A DNA stretch of 64,000 nt from Tolypocladium sp. Sup5 PDA-1 (GCA_000750105.3 JPHH03000036.1:62001-126000); one strand, 5' to 3'; shown: positions 1 through 11,031, numbered from the stretch's first letter. The notes: generated from the sequence alone by a model not told the origin. Numbers and translations: made by a program.

Positions 1-1292
1 TGGGAGGGTTCCGTCCTCGACTCCGAGGAGGGTATCCGATTCCGTGGCAAGACCATCCCCGAGTGCCAGGAGCTTCTGCCCAAGGCCCCTGGCGGCAAGG
101 AGCCTCTTCCCGAAGGTGAGCTCAGTTCATGGTTCCATTGCTTGCTCCGTGACAGCGGGCACTAACGCAATTGCTTCGCGCAGGTCTCTTCTGGCTCCTT
201 CTCACCGGCGAGGTCCCCACCGAGCAGCAGGTCCGCGACCTGTCGGCCGAGTGGGCCGCCCGCTCCGACATCCCCAAGTTCGTCGAGGAGCTCATCGACC
301 ACTGCCCGACCGACCTCCACCCCATGGCCCAGTTCTCCCTAGCCGTCAACGCCCTCGAGCACACCTCGTCCTTCGCCAAGGCCTACGCCAAGGGCATGAA
401 CAAGAAGGACTACTGGAGCTACACCTATGAGGACTCCATGGACCTGATCGCCAAGCTGCCCAACATTGCTTCGCGCATCTACCAGAACGTCTTCAAGGGC
501 GGCAAGGTCGCTCCCATCCAGAAGGACAAGGACTACTCGTTCAACTTTGCCAACCAGCTCGGCTTCGGCGACAACCACGACTTTGTTGAGCTGATGCGTC
601 TGTACCTGACCATCCACACCGACCACGAGGGCGGCAACGTCAGCGCCCACACCACCCACCTGGTTGGCAGCGCCCTCAGCTCCCCCTTCCTGTCTCTGGC
701 TGCCGGTCTCAACGGTCTTGCCGGACCCCTGCACGGCCTGGCCAACCAGGAGGTGCTCAACTGGCTCACCGAGATGAAGAAGGCCGTCGGCAACGACCTT
801 AGCGACAAGGCCATCACCGACTACCTGTGGTCTACCCTCAACGCCGGCCGTGTCGTCCCCGGCTACGGCCACGCCGTCCTCCGAAAGACTGACCCCCGCT
901 ACATGGCTCAGCGCCAGTTCGCTCTTGGTCCGTAAACACCCAGCTGAGATGCGTCCACTGGATGAGAAAGTTTCGTTGCTGACAACCGCACAGAGAAGAT
1001 GCCCGAGGACCCCATGTTCAAGCTCGTCAGCCAGGTGTACAAGATTGCCCCTGGTGTCCTGACTGAGCACGGCAAGACCAAGAACCCCTACCCCAACGTC
1101 GATGCCCACTCCGGTGTCCTCCTGCAGCACTACGGCCTGAACGAGGCCAGCTACTACACCGTCCTGTTCGGTGTGTCCCGCGCCATTGGTGTGCTCCCGC
1201 AGCTGATCCTGGACCGCGCCTTCGGTGCGCCCATTGAGCGCCCCAAGTCCTTCTCCACCGAGAAGTGGATTGAGCTTTGCAACAAGCAGTAA
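1..1292 (+). CDS. cit1: Mitochondrial citrate synthase (3' part, 5' end outside window)
   Basis: Condenses acetyl-CoA and oxaloacetate to citrate, the first step of the mitochondrial TCA cycle. The window opens in phase 0 inside the gene at WEGSVLDSEEGIRF; the start and targeting peptide lie upstream. Exons are 1-115, 184-927 and 994-1292. The family active-site elements are visible: GPLHG (first catalytic His), GYGHAVLR (second His) and PNVDAHSGVLL (catalytic Asp). The C-terminal ERPKSFSTEK is typical of citrate synthase; the paralogue 2-methylcitrate synthase differs there. The second intron (928-993) needs a GTCCGT donor; the nearby canonical GTAAAC at 932 would break the frame. The carrier that moves citrate out of mitochondria is encoded 3 kb downstream on the same strand. 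Confidence 0.96.
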
Positions 1293-2193
1293 GGGGATGG
1301 ACGACACGAGGACGATAGACTGGGGCGATACGAACGAAAAGCAACGGCATCCGAGGAAAGCCAGGATGCGTGTTTGATGGTCTGGGTGTACAACAAGGTG
1401 TTTGTGCACTGGGAGAGGCGGACTCTGGGAATAGACAGTCTGTGGGCGACTGAGCAGATACCATAACCCACTGGCGCTTGACATGTACAATATGCTTGGG
1501 ACTGTTTCTTCCCTTTAGAGGTAATGAGATTGGTTTCTACTTTCTGCACACTGGATGTTTTTGCGCATACGATGGCTGCGAGTAACTGTCGCGACTCGAC
1601 TTGGGCCGCGGCGATGACGTATCGTCGCTGTGGCTGCATATTGCTGAAGCCCCTGTAGCCAACGGCGATCGAGGCCGAAGCCGGGGGATAAATTTCTCGT
1701 CGAACAAAGCCGCAGGTTTATTGCAACAAACTCAGGACGGTCGTTGCAATATACCTGCGACCCAATAAGCGTTGGGCCTGAGGGTGTCTCAAACTGTGCA
1801 GCAGCTTGAGGTGCTGTTGCAGGATGACTCGCGTGCTCTCTCGCGCGCCGCGTACAGAGCACAAGAGCTCTCGGATGGACAGCCGCGTAGCTTCAGGGGC
1901 TGAGTCTACGAGGTATTACAGCCAGAGAGTACCGGGAATTGGCGCCGCAGCATTTGCCGCAGCGCATGGCAACGAATCCCCCGCGCGCAACGGTGGTTTG
2001 GAGGTCAGCGCTTCCATGCCACAGGACTTCAGATATAGACGGCGCCTTTCAATGTCTCAATTTTCAGAAACGTTCAATGTCAAGAACAGGAACCCGCTAG
2101 CGGTTGGCCGATGCCAAAACCCCATGCAGCAGTCGAATTCCTCCTCAGTCGCCGTACATACACCCATCATGGCCAAGTCATATCGGCATGCCG
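1293..2193. other. Intergenic, 3' side of citrate synthase
   Basis: No convincing gene. The first few hundred bases are presumably the citrate synthase 3'UTR. Near 2160-2193 there is a degraded further copy of the repeat that forms the introns of the neighbouring cystine-knot gene. Confidence 0.5.
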
Positions 2194-2665
2194 TCAAGCT
2201 ATGAGACCTTCGTCCTCGTCATCCTCGTCCACCCCATTTGGGTATTTCTAGAGTTTGTCATCTATATCATCATGCCGCTATCAATTATAGGTAGGTAGGC
2301 ACTTACGCAGCGCCAAACATTCCCATATCGCTAGAGTTTGCCATCGATATAAGCATGCCGCTGGTGCTTAGACTCCTCAAAAATCGCAGGTTAGGAAGGG
2401 CTGGCACTTACATGATCACAGACGCCCTAGAGTTTTACCATCCATGTCAGCATGCCGCCAGCAAATCAGAGCCCTCGTCAATCACAGTCGAGGGACTTAC
2501 ACTGCAACACTGTTTATTAATTCTGCAATGTGCATCACCGCCCTTGCACTTATACACAGACATGCCCGGCTCTGTTGCCGCTATGCTGTTGGCTTTCGGG
2601 TCTGCCGCTGGGCTGGCTACCGCCAGTCCAGCAAGGGCCGTCAACACAGCAATGGTGAACTTCAT
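2194..2665 (-). CDS. Small secreted cystine-knot-like Cys-rich protein with three similar introns
   Basis: Unrecognised 85-aa secreted protein. An unspliced reading gives a 72-aa product that loses half the cysteines. Splicing at three GTAAGT...CTCTAG introns joins exons 2501-2665, 2412-2426, 2307-2330 and 2194-2247, all in phase 0. Residues 1-18 form a signal peptide (MKFTIAVLTALAGLAVAS), followed by a spacer. Six cysteines then fall at residues 40, 47, 53, 54, 58 and 68, spaced C-X6-C-X5-CC-X3-C-X9-C. This is the framework of inhibitor cystine knot (knottin) peptides. The tail is acidic and ends at a TGA. Two exons are micro-exons of 15 and 24 nt, each carrying one cysteine. The three introns (74, 81 and 59 nt) share their 3' 30 or so nt. 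A TATTTAAAG box lies 80 bp upstream. Role unknown; knottins include toxins, protease inhibitors and effectors, so function is inference only. Confidence 0.75.
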
Positions 2666-2744
2666 ATTGATGATTGGGTGTCGGGAACGAAGATGTTGAG
2701 GATGAGTATGTGTTTAGGGGTATAGTCTATGTAGGGTTTGGCAG

Positions 2745-2753
2745 CTTTAAATA
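2745..2753 (-). promoter_or_regulatory. TATA-like box of the cystine-knot gene
   Basis: On the - strand the sequence reads TATTTAAAG, 80 bp upstream of the ATG at 2665. That is a suitable place for a TATA element with a leader of about 50 nt. Confidence 0.45.
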
Positions 2754-4310
2754 CTTGAAGGCTTGTCTTCTGCCGAGTGATGCCTCGAAGTTACTTTACT
2801 AATGGCAACTTAATAGGCGTCGCAGAACAAGGAAGGCGTCCTCTATACTACGATAGTCTCTGCGTAGTTAAGACCAAACACCGCTAACCAATAAGTCTCG
2901 GTATGTTCGTTCGAGGCATTCAGGCTTGACTATGTTGACTATGGAAGGAAAATAGACCGCCACGGTGCCTTCTCGTGATCCGGTCAATGTGTATTTAGTC
3001 CTTGTGATGTATGTAATTAATCCTTGGCGTTCTCATCGCCGGTCCCTCAGCGGAATTTCCTAAATCCACACCTTGTAAACTACAGCAAACGAAAGGAACA
3101 AGAAAAGCAAAGAAGGAAGGGCCCAATCCCCGTTTGCATGCCCCCATTACTCGTCGTATTCTGTATCGTGAAGCCGGTCGTCGACGAGGATATCCACCGC
3201 CAACGTCGTACATGAGCCGCAACGGCCATGAGATCCCGTCGATGCCAAACTGAATGGTCGCGTCCAAGAGTTTCGGGCCAGTCTTACTACTCGCTTCTGC
3301 TGTCCCCGGCGGTGCTCTCTCAATAATGAGAGTGCAAACATCTACCACACTGTCGTCAACCATCTACCACGGACAAGTTCTACTCGCACAGCCACGAACA
3401 TACCCAAACCCACTACAAGCGCCCGGCTACCTACCAACTCGGATTCATTGAGTCCGGTCGGACAGTGTCTACGCCGCCTGATTGTTGGCTGGAGGGGGTG
3501 GGTGGGTAGTGGTTGATGATTGCCGACAGGGTCCAGCAGTACGTACGAGTAGATGTCTGGAGGCGCCTCAACAATCGCCGTGTTGAGAGCCCCAATTGGG
3601 TTTTTGGCGCGGAGGACAAGCCACGGCTGGCGGACAGGCCCACCCAACGCTGCGAATTTCGGCGGCCGTTGTTCAGGGTCAGGGACAGGAGCTGAAGAGA
3701 GGAACAGACAACTGAGAAGCTGGCTGTCTGTCTGGCTTGGGGTTTTTTTTTGTTCTTGCATCAACAAAAGGACGGGCCTCATCAATTCAAAGGGCCCTGC
3801 CTCATTTCGCCTGTCTCTCACCTCGCCTTCCTGCTCCCAACGTCCTCGGATACCTTGGTACTTGTTCGGACACACGCAAGCCACCAGTCAGGAACCACTG
3901 ATAAGGCGGCCCCGTTTGCGCTACATAAACAGGTACCGTAATACCCGGGGTAAGCAAAGTCACCAGCACCGCCCCAGGCCGTCCCCTGCTAACAGCTCCG
4001 TCCAGACACGTGCAAGACAATCAGGTCCCAGCTCGCTCAGCTCTGTCCTCCGGGGAATCACGGACTGCTGCATCCACCAACTGCCCGAACAGCCTCGGTC
4101 CTCCATCCATCGCTCCCTCTCCAGAGCAGCCTCATCTTTCGCCCTCAGGTTTCCATTTCCGACCCCGATCGGTAACCGCACAAGCGCCGCCTGACTCAGC
4201 AAGCTCTCGCTCGTCGTCGCCGTCCAACGTCTCTTCGCATCACGCCCCTTCGCGACGAAGCACCCTCTTCCCTTGGTCAGGGCCCCCCTTTCGCAGCAAT
4301 TCCCAAAGCC
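2754..4310. other. Divergent intergenic region, promoter and leader of the mitochondrial carrier
   Basis: No gene recognised. The last 300 bp or so are rich in C and T (many CTC/TCC runs) and probably form the 5' leader of the carrier gene at 4311. Short T- and A-runs occur, for example at 3746. Confidence 0.5.
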
Positions 4311-5409
4311 ATGGTCGCGACCGCCACCCTGCCCGGCTCCGCTGGGGAGCCGAAGCTGGAGAAGAAGCCCATCAAGTTCTCCAATCTGCTTCTCGGCGCC
4401 GGCCTCAACATGTTCGAGGTCACCACCCTCGGCCAGCCGCTCGAGGTCGTCAAGACCACCATGGCCGCCCACCGCAGCGATGGCTTCACCTCGGCTTTGG
4501 GGCGTGTTTGGTCTCGCGGTGGTGTCTTTGGCTGTGAGTAGCAATCCTTTCCCCAACGCGCCGCTGTGGGCGTCGCGTCATCGCCGTTTTGTCACATGCT
4601 GACGTGCGCCATTGTGCAGTCTACCAGGGCCTTATCCCGTGGGCTTGGATCGAAGCCTCCACCAAGGGCGCCGTCCTCCTCTTCGTCGCTTCCGAGGCCG
4701 AGTACTACGCTCGAGCGGCGGGTGCCTCTGAGTTTGGCGGTGGTATCCTCGGTGGTATTACCGGCGGTGTCGCCCAGGCCTACGCCACCATGGGTTTCTG
4801 CACCTGCATGAAGACGGTCGAGATCACCAAGAGCAAGATGGCCGCGACCGGCGTCGCGCCCACCTCGACCTTCCAGACCTTCATGGGAATCTACCGCAAG
4901 GAGGGCATCCGCGGCATCAACAAGGGCGTCAACGCCGTCGCCATCCGCCAGATGACCAACTGGGGGAGCCGCTTCGGTCTCAGCCGTCTGGCCGAGGGCT
5001 GGATCCGCTCCGCCACCGGCAAGGGCCAGAGCGACAAGCTGTCGCCCTGGGAGAAGATCCTGGCCAGCGGTCTGGGTGGTGGCCTCAGCGCCTGGAACCA
5101 GCCCATCGAGGTCATCCGCGTCGAGATGCAGAGCAAGAAGGAGGACCCCAACCGGCCCAAGAAGATGACGGTCGGCAACACCTTCAAGTACATTTACTCC
5201 AACAACGGCATCAGGGGCCTCTACCGCGGCGTCGCGCCGCGTATTGGTCTCGGTGTCTGGCAGACCATTTGCATGGTCGCCTTTGGTGACATGTGAGTCC
5301 CTATTCCTCAACTCTATGCTCCGCGAGCTTCCGCCGTACTGACCACTCGAACAGGGCAAAGACTTATGTTGAAAAGTTGACCGGCGACTCGGTCTCGGCT
5401 AAGCATTAG
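4311..5409 (+). CDS. yhm2: Mitochondrial citrate/2-oxoglutarate carrier, Yhm2 type
   Basis: Inner-membrane carrier of the SLC25 family; yeast Yhm2 exchanges citrate for 2-oxoglutarate, feeding cytosolic acetyl-CoA and NADPH. Exons are 4311-4533, 4620-5292 and 5355-5409, giving 316 aa (yeast protein about 314). Sequence closely matches what I recall of Yhm2: FSNLLLGAGLNMFEVTTLGQ, YQGLIPWAWIEASTKGAVLL, TMGFCTCMKTVEITKSKMAA, IRQMTNWGSRFGLSRLAEGW and SAWNQPIEVIRVEMQSKKED. Both introns are canonical; the first splits a Phe codon and the second the Met of GDMAK. It lies on the same strand as citrate synthase, with only the small secreted-protein gene between on the opposite strand. The start has purine at -3 (gccATGg context). 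Confidence 0.95.
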
Positions 5410-5740
5410 GCGGCGTTTTCAGAGGGCACACTGCAGACGGGAACGGCACACTGATTGTTGCGACGCAGATTTTATTTTTCTTTGGTATGATGGCCGGGCT
5501 ACGTGTGCGTCATCGGGGTGTGGCGTGCGTCCGCCTGTCTGAGTAGTGGACGAAAGGGTGCACCGTGTATGCCCGCGGTTCGAATAGGTTATCATTTGGT
5601 ACTCTTATTGGTATACATGTAACTCGCGATGCTCGACGCGACGATAAATCAATATAGACGGAATGGATGTACGTATACGGAGTAGGGAGGTGTTCATCCG
5701 CGTGCATGTGATAACGCAGTCGTATCTCTTAAAGTACCTT
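5410..5740. other. Intergenic, 3' of the carrier gene
   Basis: No gene seen. It contains carrier 3'UTR sequence, then a transition to strongly AT-rich DNA after about 5730. One copy of the recurrent TACGGAGTA motif lies near 5675. Confidence 0.5.
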
Positions 5741-5967
5741 TTATGGTAAGCAAAAGACATCACTTTAGCCTACCCTATACCTGCATATGCGATTTACTAA
5801 GGGTAAGGAAAGCTTTAAAAAGCTACTATTTCCTTAATGATCTCATAATTTTATATGTTTATAGCTTTATTATATGCTTAAACTATAGAAAGCGACGTGT
5901 ATGCTATTATTAACTCCTACCCGCGTCTGCTATATCGCGCTTTATCGCTCTCCTGCTCGCTCTCCTC
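5741..5967. repeat. AT-rich, RIP-like island abutting the 3' end of the WD40 gene
   Basis: Base composition changes abruptly to A+T rich, with many TpA steps (TTATATG, CTTTATTATATG, TTTAAAAAG) and almost no coding potential. This is the usual look of DNA hit by repeat-induced point mutation (C to T at CpA). No transposon ORF survives. Confidence 0.5.
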
Positions 5968-8900
5968 TTACTCGCCTGCCTCCTCTAAGCTAGCAGGCAG
6001 CTCCTCGTAAGCAAACCCCCAATCCTCTTCGACATCCGTCAAGACCGCGCCGTCCTTAACAAGGAGGGTCCAGAGCTCCGTAAAGTCCCACTTAAGGTCG
6101 TCAATGTCTCGACTCTTATTAACGGCATGCTGCTTTTCTCGTTGAAGCTTGTTCAGCAAGACGGAGCTGTCTGCAAATGGGTTCTTAATACGCCTCTGCG
6201 AGCGGCGGCGCATCCCACGGCTCATGTCTAAGCTCTCGCGTTGGTTGCGCTCATACTCTGTCAATAGCGGACCGGCCGGGTCTTCGTCGAGGTGGGCCTC
6301 GACGCGGAAGAAGCCTGTGGACGCGTATTTAGGCCCCTGAACGGCGCCAACAACGGGGTTGCGGTTCAGGACGAGCTGTCCCGAGGCTATATAGGTCTCC
6401 CGCGCGTATGCGCATATAGAGTGCTCTGGTAAATCGACCTCCATGCGCTCCGGGTCCTGTTCTGGTGGCGGGGGTTCTGGGTGGGGAATGAACGGCTTCG
6501 GACGACGGATCCTTCGATTTGTTCCCGGCAACGTGGTAAAGTGCGCCTCGTTCTCATCGCGCTTGTCCACCGAGAATAGAAAGACGCGCCCGGTAGCATC
6601 TCCGACAGCTAGCTTCGCGTGGTCTGGGGAAAAGATACCGCACGAGATTGGGCCTGGTGCTTCGAGCAGATTCCTCACGAAAGGCTTGCGCCTGTTCCGA
6701 ACGTTCCACACCTTGACCACGCCGTCGCTAGATCCTGTATAGAGTCTGTCTGCCGTGGTACCCCAGGCAGTGAACTTGACACCTGTATCTTCCTTCTCAC
6801 GATCATAGGCGAAGTCGTCCAAAGGGTAGCCGTGCTCCAGGACGTGAATAGGATAGTCTCCCTGGGCCGTGTCCCACACGTATACCTTGCCATCCGTGCA
6901 CCCTGCTGTGACGTAGGCATGCCGCAATGAGTTGGGCATCAAGGTGATTTCGTTGACGTCGGCTGCAGGGCAATCAAGCTTCTGGAACTCGCTATACGCG
7001 CCGTCATGGCGTTCTCTGTCGCGCTGGAACAGGTGAAGCTGGGTCCGAATACCGTGCTCAATGGTAAGCCCACTAGGCGTGGTCGCGACAATGAAGCGCG
7101 GCAGATTTGCGTGCCAGACCACTTCGAACACGTTGGCAGTCGTAGCCGTCAGGACAGAGACCCGGCAGCCCTTGGATGCATCCCACATCATAATCTCCCC
7201 AGAGTGCCTCTTGTCCTCGGGGATGTCGTGGTCATCGTTTGTGAGGCTTCGCGGCGAATATCCCACGACCAGAAGATGAGTTGTACCAGGGGCGCGCCCC
7301 CACTGCATCGTCGCCGGGAAGTACGCCCACTTGTCAGAACCGTCGGCATCCGTTCGCGTGCATGAAATGGCCTGGTACGTGCTTTCCGCCGCGTTATCTG
7401 GGTTGACTGTGTAGACGCGGACGGCTTCGGTCGGGACGTCTGCTGCGGAAGCCACGCGGCCAGACCCATCCTTGGCCGCAGCCACAAAATTAACATTTCC
7501 CCCGTGATGCCAGGTTGCAATGGCCTCCATAGATTCGCCGTCCTTGGCGACGTTCCAGACTTTGACCGTCTTGTCGAAACTGGATGTGTAGGCTCGGCCG
7601 TGGGCCTCGTCGTAGTCGGAGGAGACGACAGAAGAGTACAGCCAAGGGTCTTGGCTCTGGCGCATTGCCTCGGTCGAGTTCTCTCCGTTTTCCACCAAGG
7701 GGCGCGGAATTCGGTGATCGGCAAACGCTCGAAGCGTGCCCCGTGATGTCGAACAAAGCAACAGGTTTCCGGGCTTGTTGTATTGCTGGTTATGGGTATC
7801 AGAATGGGCTGTGGTGCCGCACAGCACGTTGCCATCTGGGACCCAAGACATTGCCGAGATGTCGCCTGCGCAGTTTGTGAACTCCGCAATGATGGCCAAG
7901 CCATCTTCGTGAGCCTTCTTGAACTCGTTCTGGAAATTCTCCAACTGCCTCGTGCGTCCAAACCGAGCATTCCCTTCCATCTCTCGTGCCAGGAGGAGTG
8001 ATGGAACGCGACCGGCACGACGGAATTCCCTCCGCTGGTCGCGGACGTCTTGGTCGAGAGAGAGAACTCGTATCTTGTCGGGCGAAATAGCGTGGCCGGC
8101 CATCAAGTCGGAGCAAAAATTGCGCAGATCCTCGCGGCTTCGGCCTCGTATTGCCTCGCCCACGATTGTGGCGACATTGTAGTCGAAACAGATCCCCGTT
8201 AGGCACTCGACCGTTTTGTCTGTGACACGGTCTGGGAGATATTTGGCCAAGTGCCCAAGGACCTCAGCTATTTCGTCCGACGTAAAGTCTACATGGTAGA
8301 CCAATGGCCACTCGACCGCGCCGTGTCGAGCTGGAATCGGACGCTTCGCTCCCTTGGCAATCGAGTCGCGCTCGGCTGCGGGTAGATACGGTCGGTGCTT
8401 GAGCCCAAGCCATCTATTCGCGTTCGCGGGTGGGTCTGTTGCGTTGGCTCGTGGTTTGCTGGTGCGTCTTTGGGTATATCGTGCACGAAACCCAGGGTTG
8501 GTTGTGGTCAACACGCTCGACGTCGCGTTCGGCTGCGGAGCGGAGGGTGTTGGCTCGGCGTCGTTTGACGCTTCTGGTAGAGTCTGGAGGGGCACGGCCG
8601 CCTCTTCGACGAGGAGCTTCAGAGGTTGGATCTGGTATTGCTACACGCGGCGACATTAGCAGCGTTTCTTGGAAGATGTCGATGCGTACATACCGGCAGC
8701 GCTGCCAACTTCTCGACGATCTCATCAACCAGACGACCTTTTGCTTCTGCCCGGTGTTGCGGCAGCAGCAGGCCATTGAACTCCTCAGCTCTCGTCTGGA
8801 GAGTCGGGTTGGACGAGATTGACGTGATAGCCTGGCATGTCTCGTTAGCTATCGGAATCCTGACAAAGAGCATACTTGCCCGGCTTGCAGGGCTCCTTGT

Positions 8901-9184
8901 ATTCGTACCTGCACTGCAATGTCGTCCACCCGGTATTGCGCTCTGGGGAGGCGGTCGACCGCGCTGCTGACTAGCGGCAGGATGTCGAGCTGCACGCATG
9001 TCTTGAGGCGCCAGGCCTTGGGCGCAGCATCATCGTCAACGCGTCGCCTCTTCGCGGGCGGCAGCGGCGCGTTGGGTAATGCCTTGTGCGCGGCAAAGAG
9101 TTGTGGTGCTGGCGGCAGCGGTGCCGCGTCGCTGGTGAGGTCGATGACGGCCCTGGGGAGGGTAGTGGTAAGCGTGATGCTCAT
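5968..9184 (-). CDS. WD40-repeat protein, 1028 aa
   Basis: Three exons: 8909-9184, 8694-8831 and 5968-8640. Introns 8832-8908 (branch GCTAACG) and 8641-8693 are canonical and keep frame, joining DDIAVQ to AITSIS and LAALP to QYQIQ. The N-terminus (residues 1-140) is basic and low complexity with AKRRRVDD, a likely nuclear localisation signal. WD40-type strands occur at about 395-500 (DKTVKVWNV), 715-730 (DGKVYVWDT), 760-785 (DGVVKVWNV) and 803-830. The C-terminus is charged, with a possible coiled coil near QREKQHAVNKSRDIDDLKW. Possibly a Raf1/DIM-8-type adaptor of the heterochromatin Cul4 (CLRC-like) ligase, but this is a guess from size and architecture. The start at 9184 is the best-placed Met; an in-frame extension to 9238 exists. 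The 3' 400 nt are richer in TTA/TAT than the rest of the gene and border the AT-rich island. Confidence 0.85.
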
Positions 9185-9370
9185 GGGGACTGGCAAGCAC
9201 GGCTCGAGCATGTAGAGTCTCGAGCCACCTTGTCGCAAGACCTCAGGAGCTTCGTGATGCAGGGTTTAGAACGCGTTGTGACGGGGGAAGCTTACCACAT
9301 TGCCATCTTCGCGTGTTATGGAGGGCTTGAGGTTGCCTCGAGGCTAGCTTCACACCGCTCACCTCGGATT

Positions 9371-9620
9371 CGCTAACTTAGCAGCCGGAAAAACTATTTC
9401 GCCGATAAGATTAGTAGCGCTAGCTCTTAAAGCCCCTTCTAGCTTCTAAAGCCTTAAAATACAGTACTACTTTATCCCTACTTTATATTCCTTGAAGATA
9501 TATAAATTACTAAAAAAGCCCTAAATATTATATATGCTTACTCAACCCTAACCTATTTTACTAAGCTTATAGGCATCTTATTCTCTTAAATTGCCTTATT
9601 GACCTTGTTGCAACGATATA
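9371..9620. repeat. AT-rich, RIP-like island upstream of the WD40 gene
   Basis: A second AT-rich block with TpA-rich text (CTTTATCCCTACTTTATATT, ATTATATATGC, AAGCTTATAGG). It resembles the block at 5741-5967 on the other side of the gene. No ORF is recognisable. Confidence 0.5.
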
Positions 9621-9785
9621 GCGACCTGACAGATTTAATACAAGATAGAAGCATCCAACAACAAGTGTTCTCGCCATATTTGAGCCTCGACATTCATTAA
9701 ACAATCTGGCAGGCGCGCGGGGGCTGCAAGGCTGCAATCCTATGCCGTATGAAAACAAACTTGTGAGCATTCCTGTCACAGGCTA

Positions 9786-10013
9786 TTAATGACATAGAGA
9801 GAAGATTAAGTTCATTAACGACTTGTTTATTGTAAAAGCGCAATGCCTTATGCAGCGACAATGATTCTTTTGAAACATCTCAGGCCTCCGGAGTACTGTA
9901 TCATGTTCGCAGCGACTTTGCGCTGGCATGTCCTCAACCCGCCAGTCGCCCGCCTGCACAGTATGACCCGTCGCACACAAACCACTGTGTTGCGCATTAC
10001 ACGCAGGTGACAT
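9786..10013 (-). pseudogene. Possible Cys-rich secreted-protein fragment
   Basis: An open frame of 75 codons holds eight cysteines, including CNAQHSGLCATGHTVQAGDW and NHCRCIRHC. No signal peptide could be joined to it by a plausible splice. It may be a remnant of a small secreted protein or chance. Confidence 0.2.
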
Positions 10014-10668
10014 TCAACCCTTATCACAGTCAACGAAGATAAAACTGGGCTTAAAAATTTAGATAGAGGCGACAAGCTCCATTTACTTCCTATGAACCTA
10101 TAAAACACCCATAATCTTTCTATCGAGCAGACTTAACTCAGCTCCTTTATAGGTCAGCGCCTCGGTGGGCAGACAGTGCGAGCTTTTCAGCACGCAGCGC
10201 AATTGATGCTCTCACATGTCTGATCAAGAGCCTTGCACGAGGGCAAAGGCATCCTACATATGCAGATTTAAACCTCTTGTAACTGTCAATGTCTTTGATT
10301 CCAGAGCATTTGTGCACCGAACCCGTTATGCCTGGGAAGCATCCCGTATTGAGCCTCCCTGGAAGACGAACACCGCGAATGATAGGGATGCATTGGCATT
10401 AACTGCTGCAACCCCTGCTGGGATTGATTGGATGCTTCACTGTATTAATATCATCCCCAGACTCTGTACTTTGTCGGCCCGAGCTGCTGCGACATTCCAA
10501 CGTCTCCTCCATCATTGACGCAGGTCTTCTAGTGGCCAACCAACCAACTCAATCTCATTACCAAGAACAGAGTAAGTCGACCTCTTGCAGTTAAAAATCC
10601 ACGGTGGAAGTACGTATACGTATTTCTGGGGTCATCCATGTCAAAGCTCGGCGGCCTGTGCCTCATCA

Positions 10669-11031
10669 TCAACACCACGATCTCGTCCCCTGGTGGACAA
10701 CATTCGCATGAAGTAATGCCTCGGTCTTAGTGCTTGCTTTCACGACAAGTGTAGCTGGCCGCGATTCTCTTCCAGCCAATCTTGAGGTCGTTTTAATATT
10801 CGAATGGCGACTGTGGTTGATTGGACCCAGGCTGCAGCCCTCCTTGGTACACTTCTCGCCGCATTCCGTGCCATGTATGTAGCACGTCCAATCCACTTCC
10901 CCCAAGAAGAAGATGGAGACGTTCTTATAAACCGGCTCGGGGAACTTTGTGCACCTGTTCAAAGTGACCGGTCCGGAAGCACAGAAGCCCGCGTCCCAGT
11001 CGTGCACTGGCCAACGCAAAGACCAACCTAG
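10669..11031 (-). pseudogene. Possible Cys-rich secreted-protein exon or relic
   Basis: An open frame on - with six cysteines in about 65 codons (DAGFCASGPVTLNRC, then WTCYIHGTECGEKCTKEGC). It is preceded at about 11032 by CCCCTAG, with a GCTAACT branch-like site upstream, so it could be a 3' exon. No in-frame signal-peptide exon was found upstream; the best candidate joins out of frame. Probably a relic. Confidence 0.25.

Noticed and set aside
339..1490. 383-codon antisense ORF over citrate synthase
   Set aside because: Shadow of a GC-rich coding region; Val/Gly/Leu-rich with no domain.
5560..5600. GGTTCGAAT resembling a tRNA T-loop
   Set aside because: No acceptor stem or D-arm upstream.
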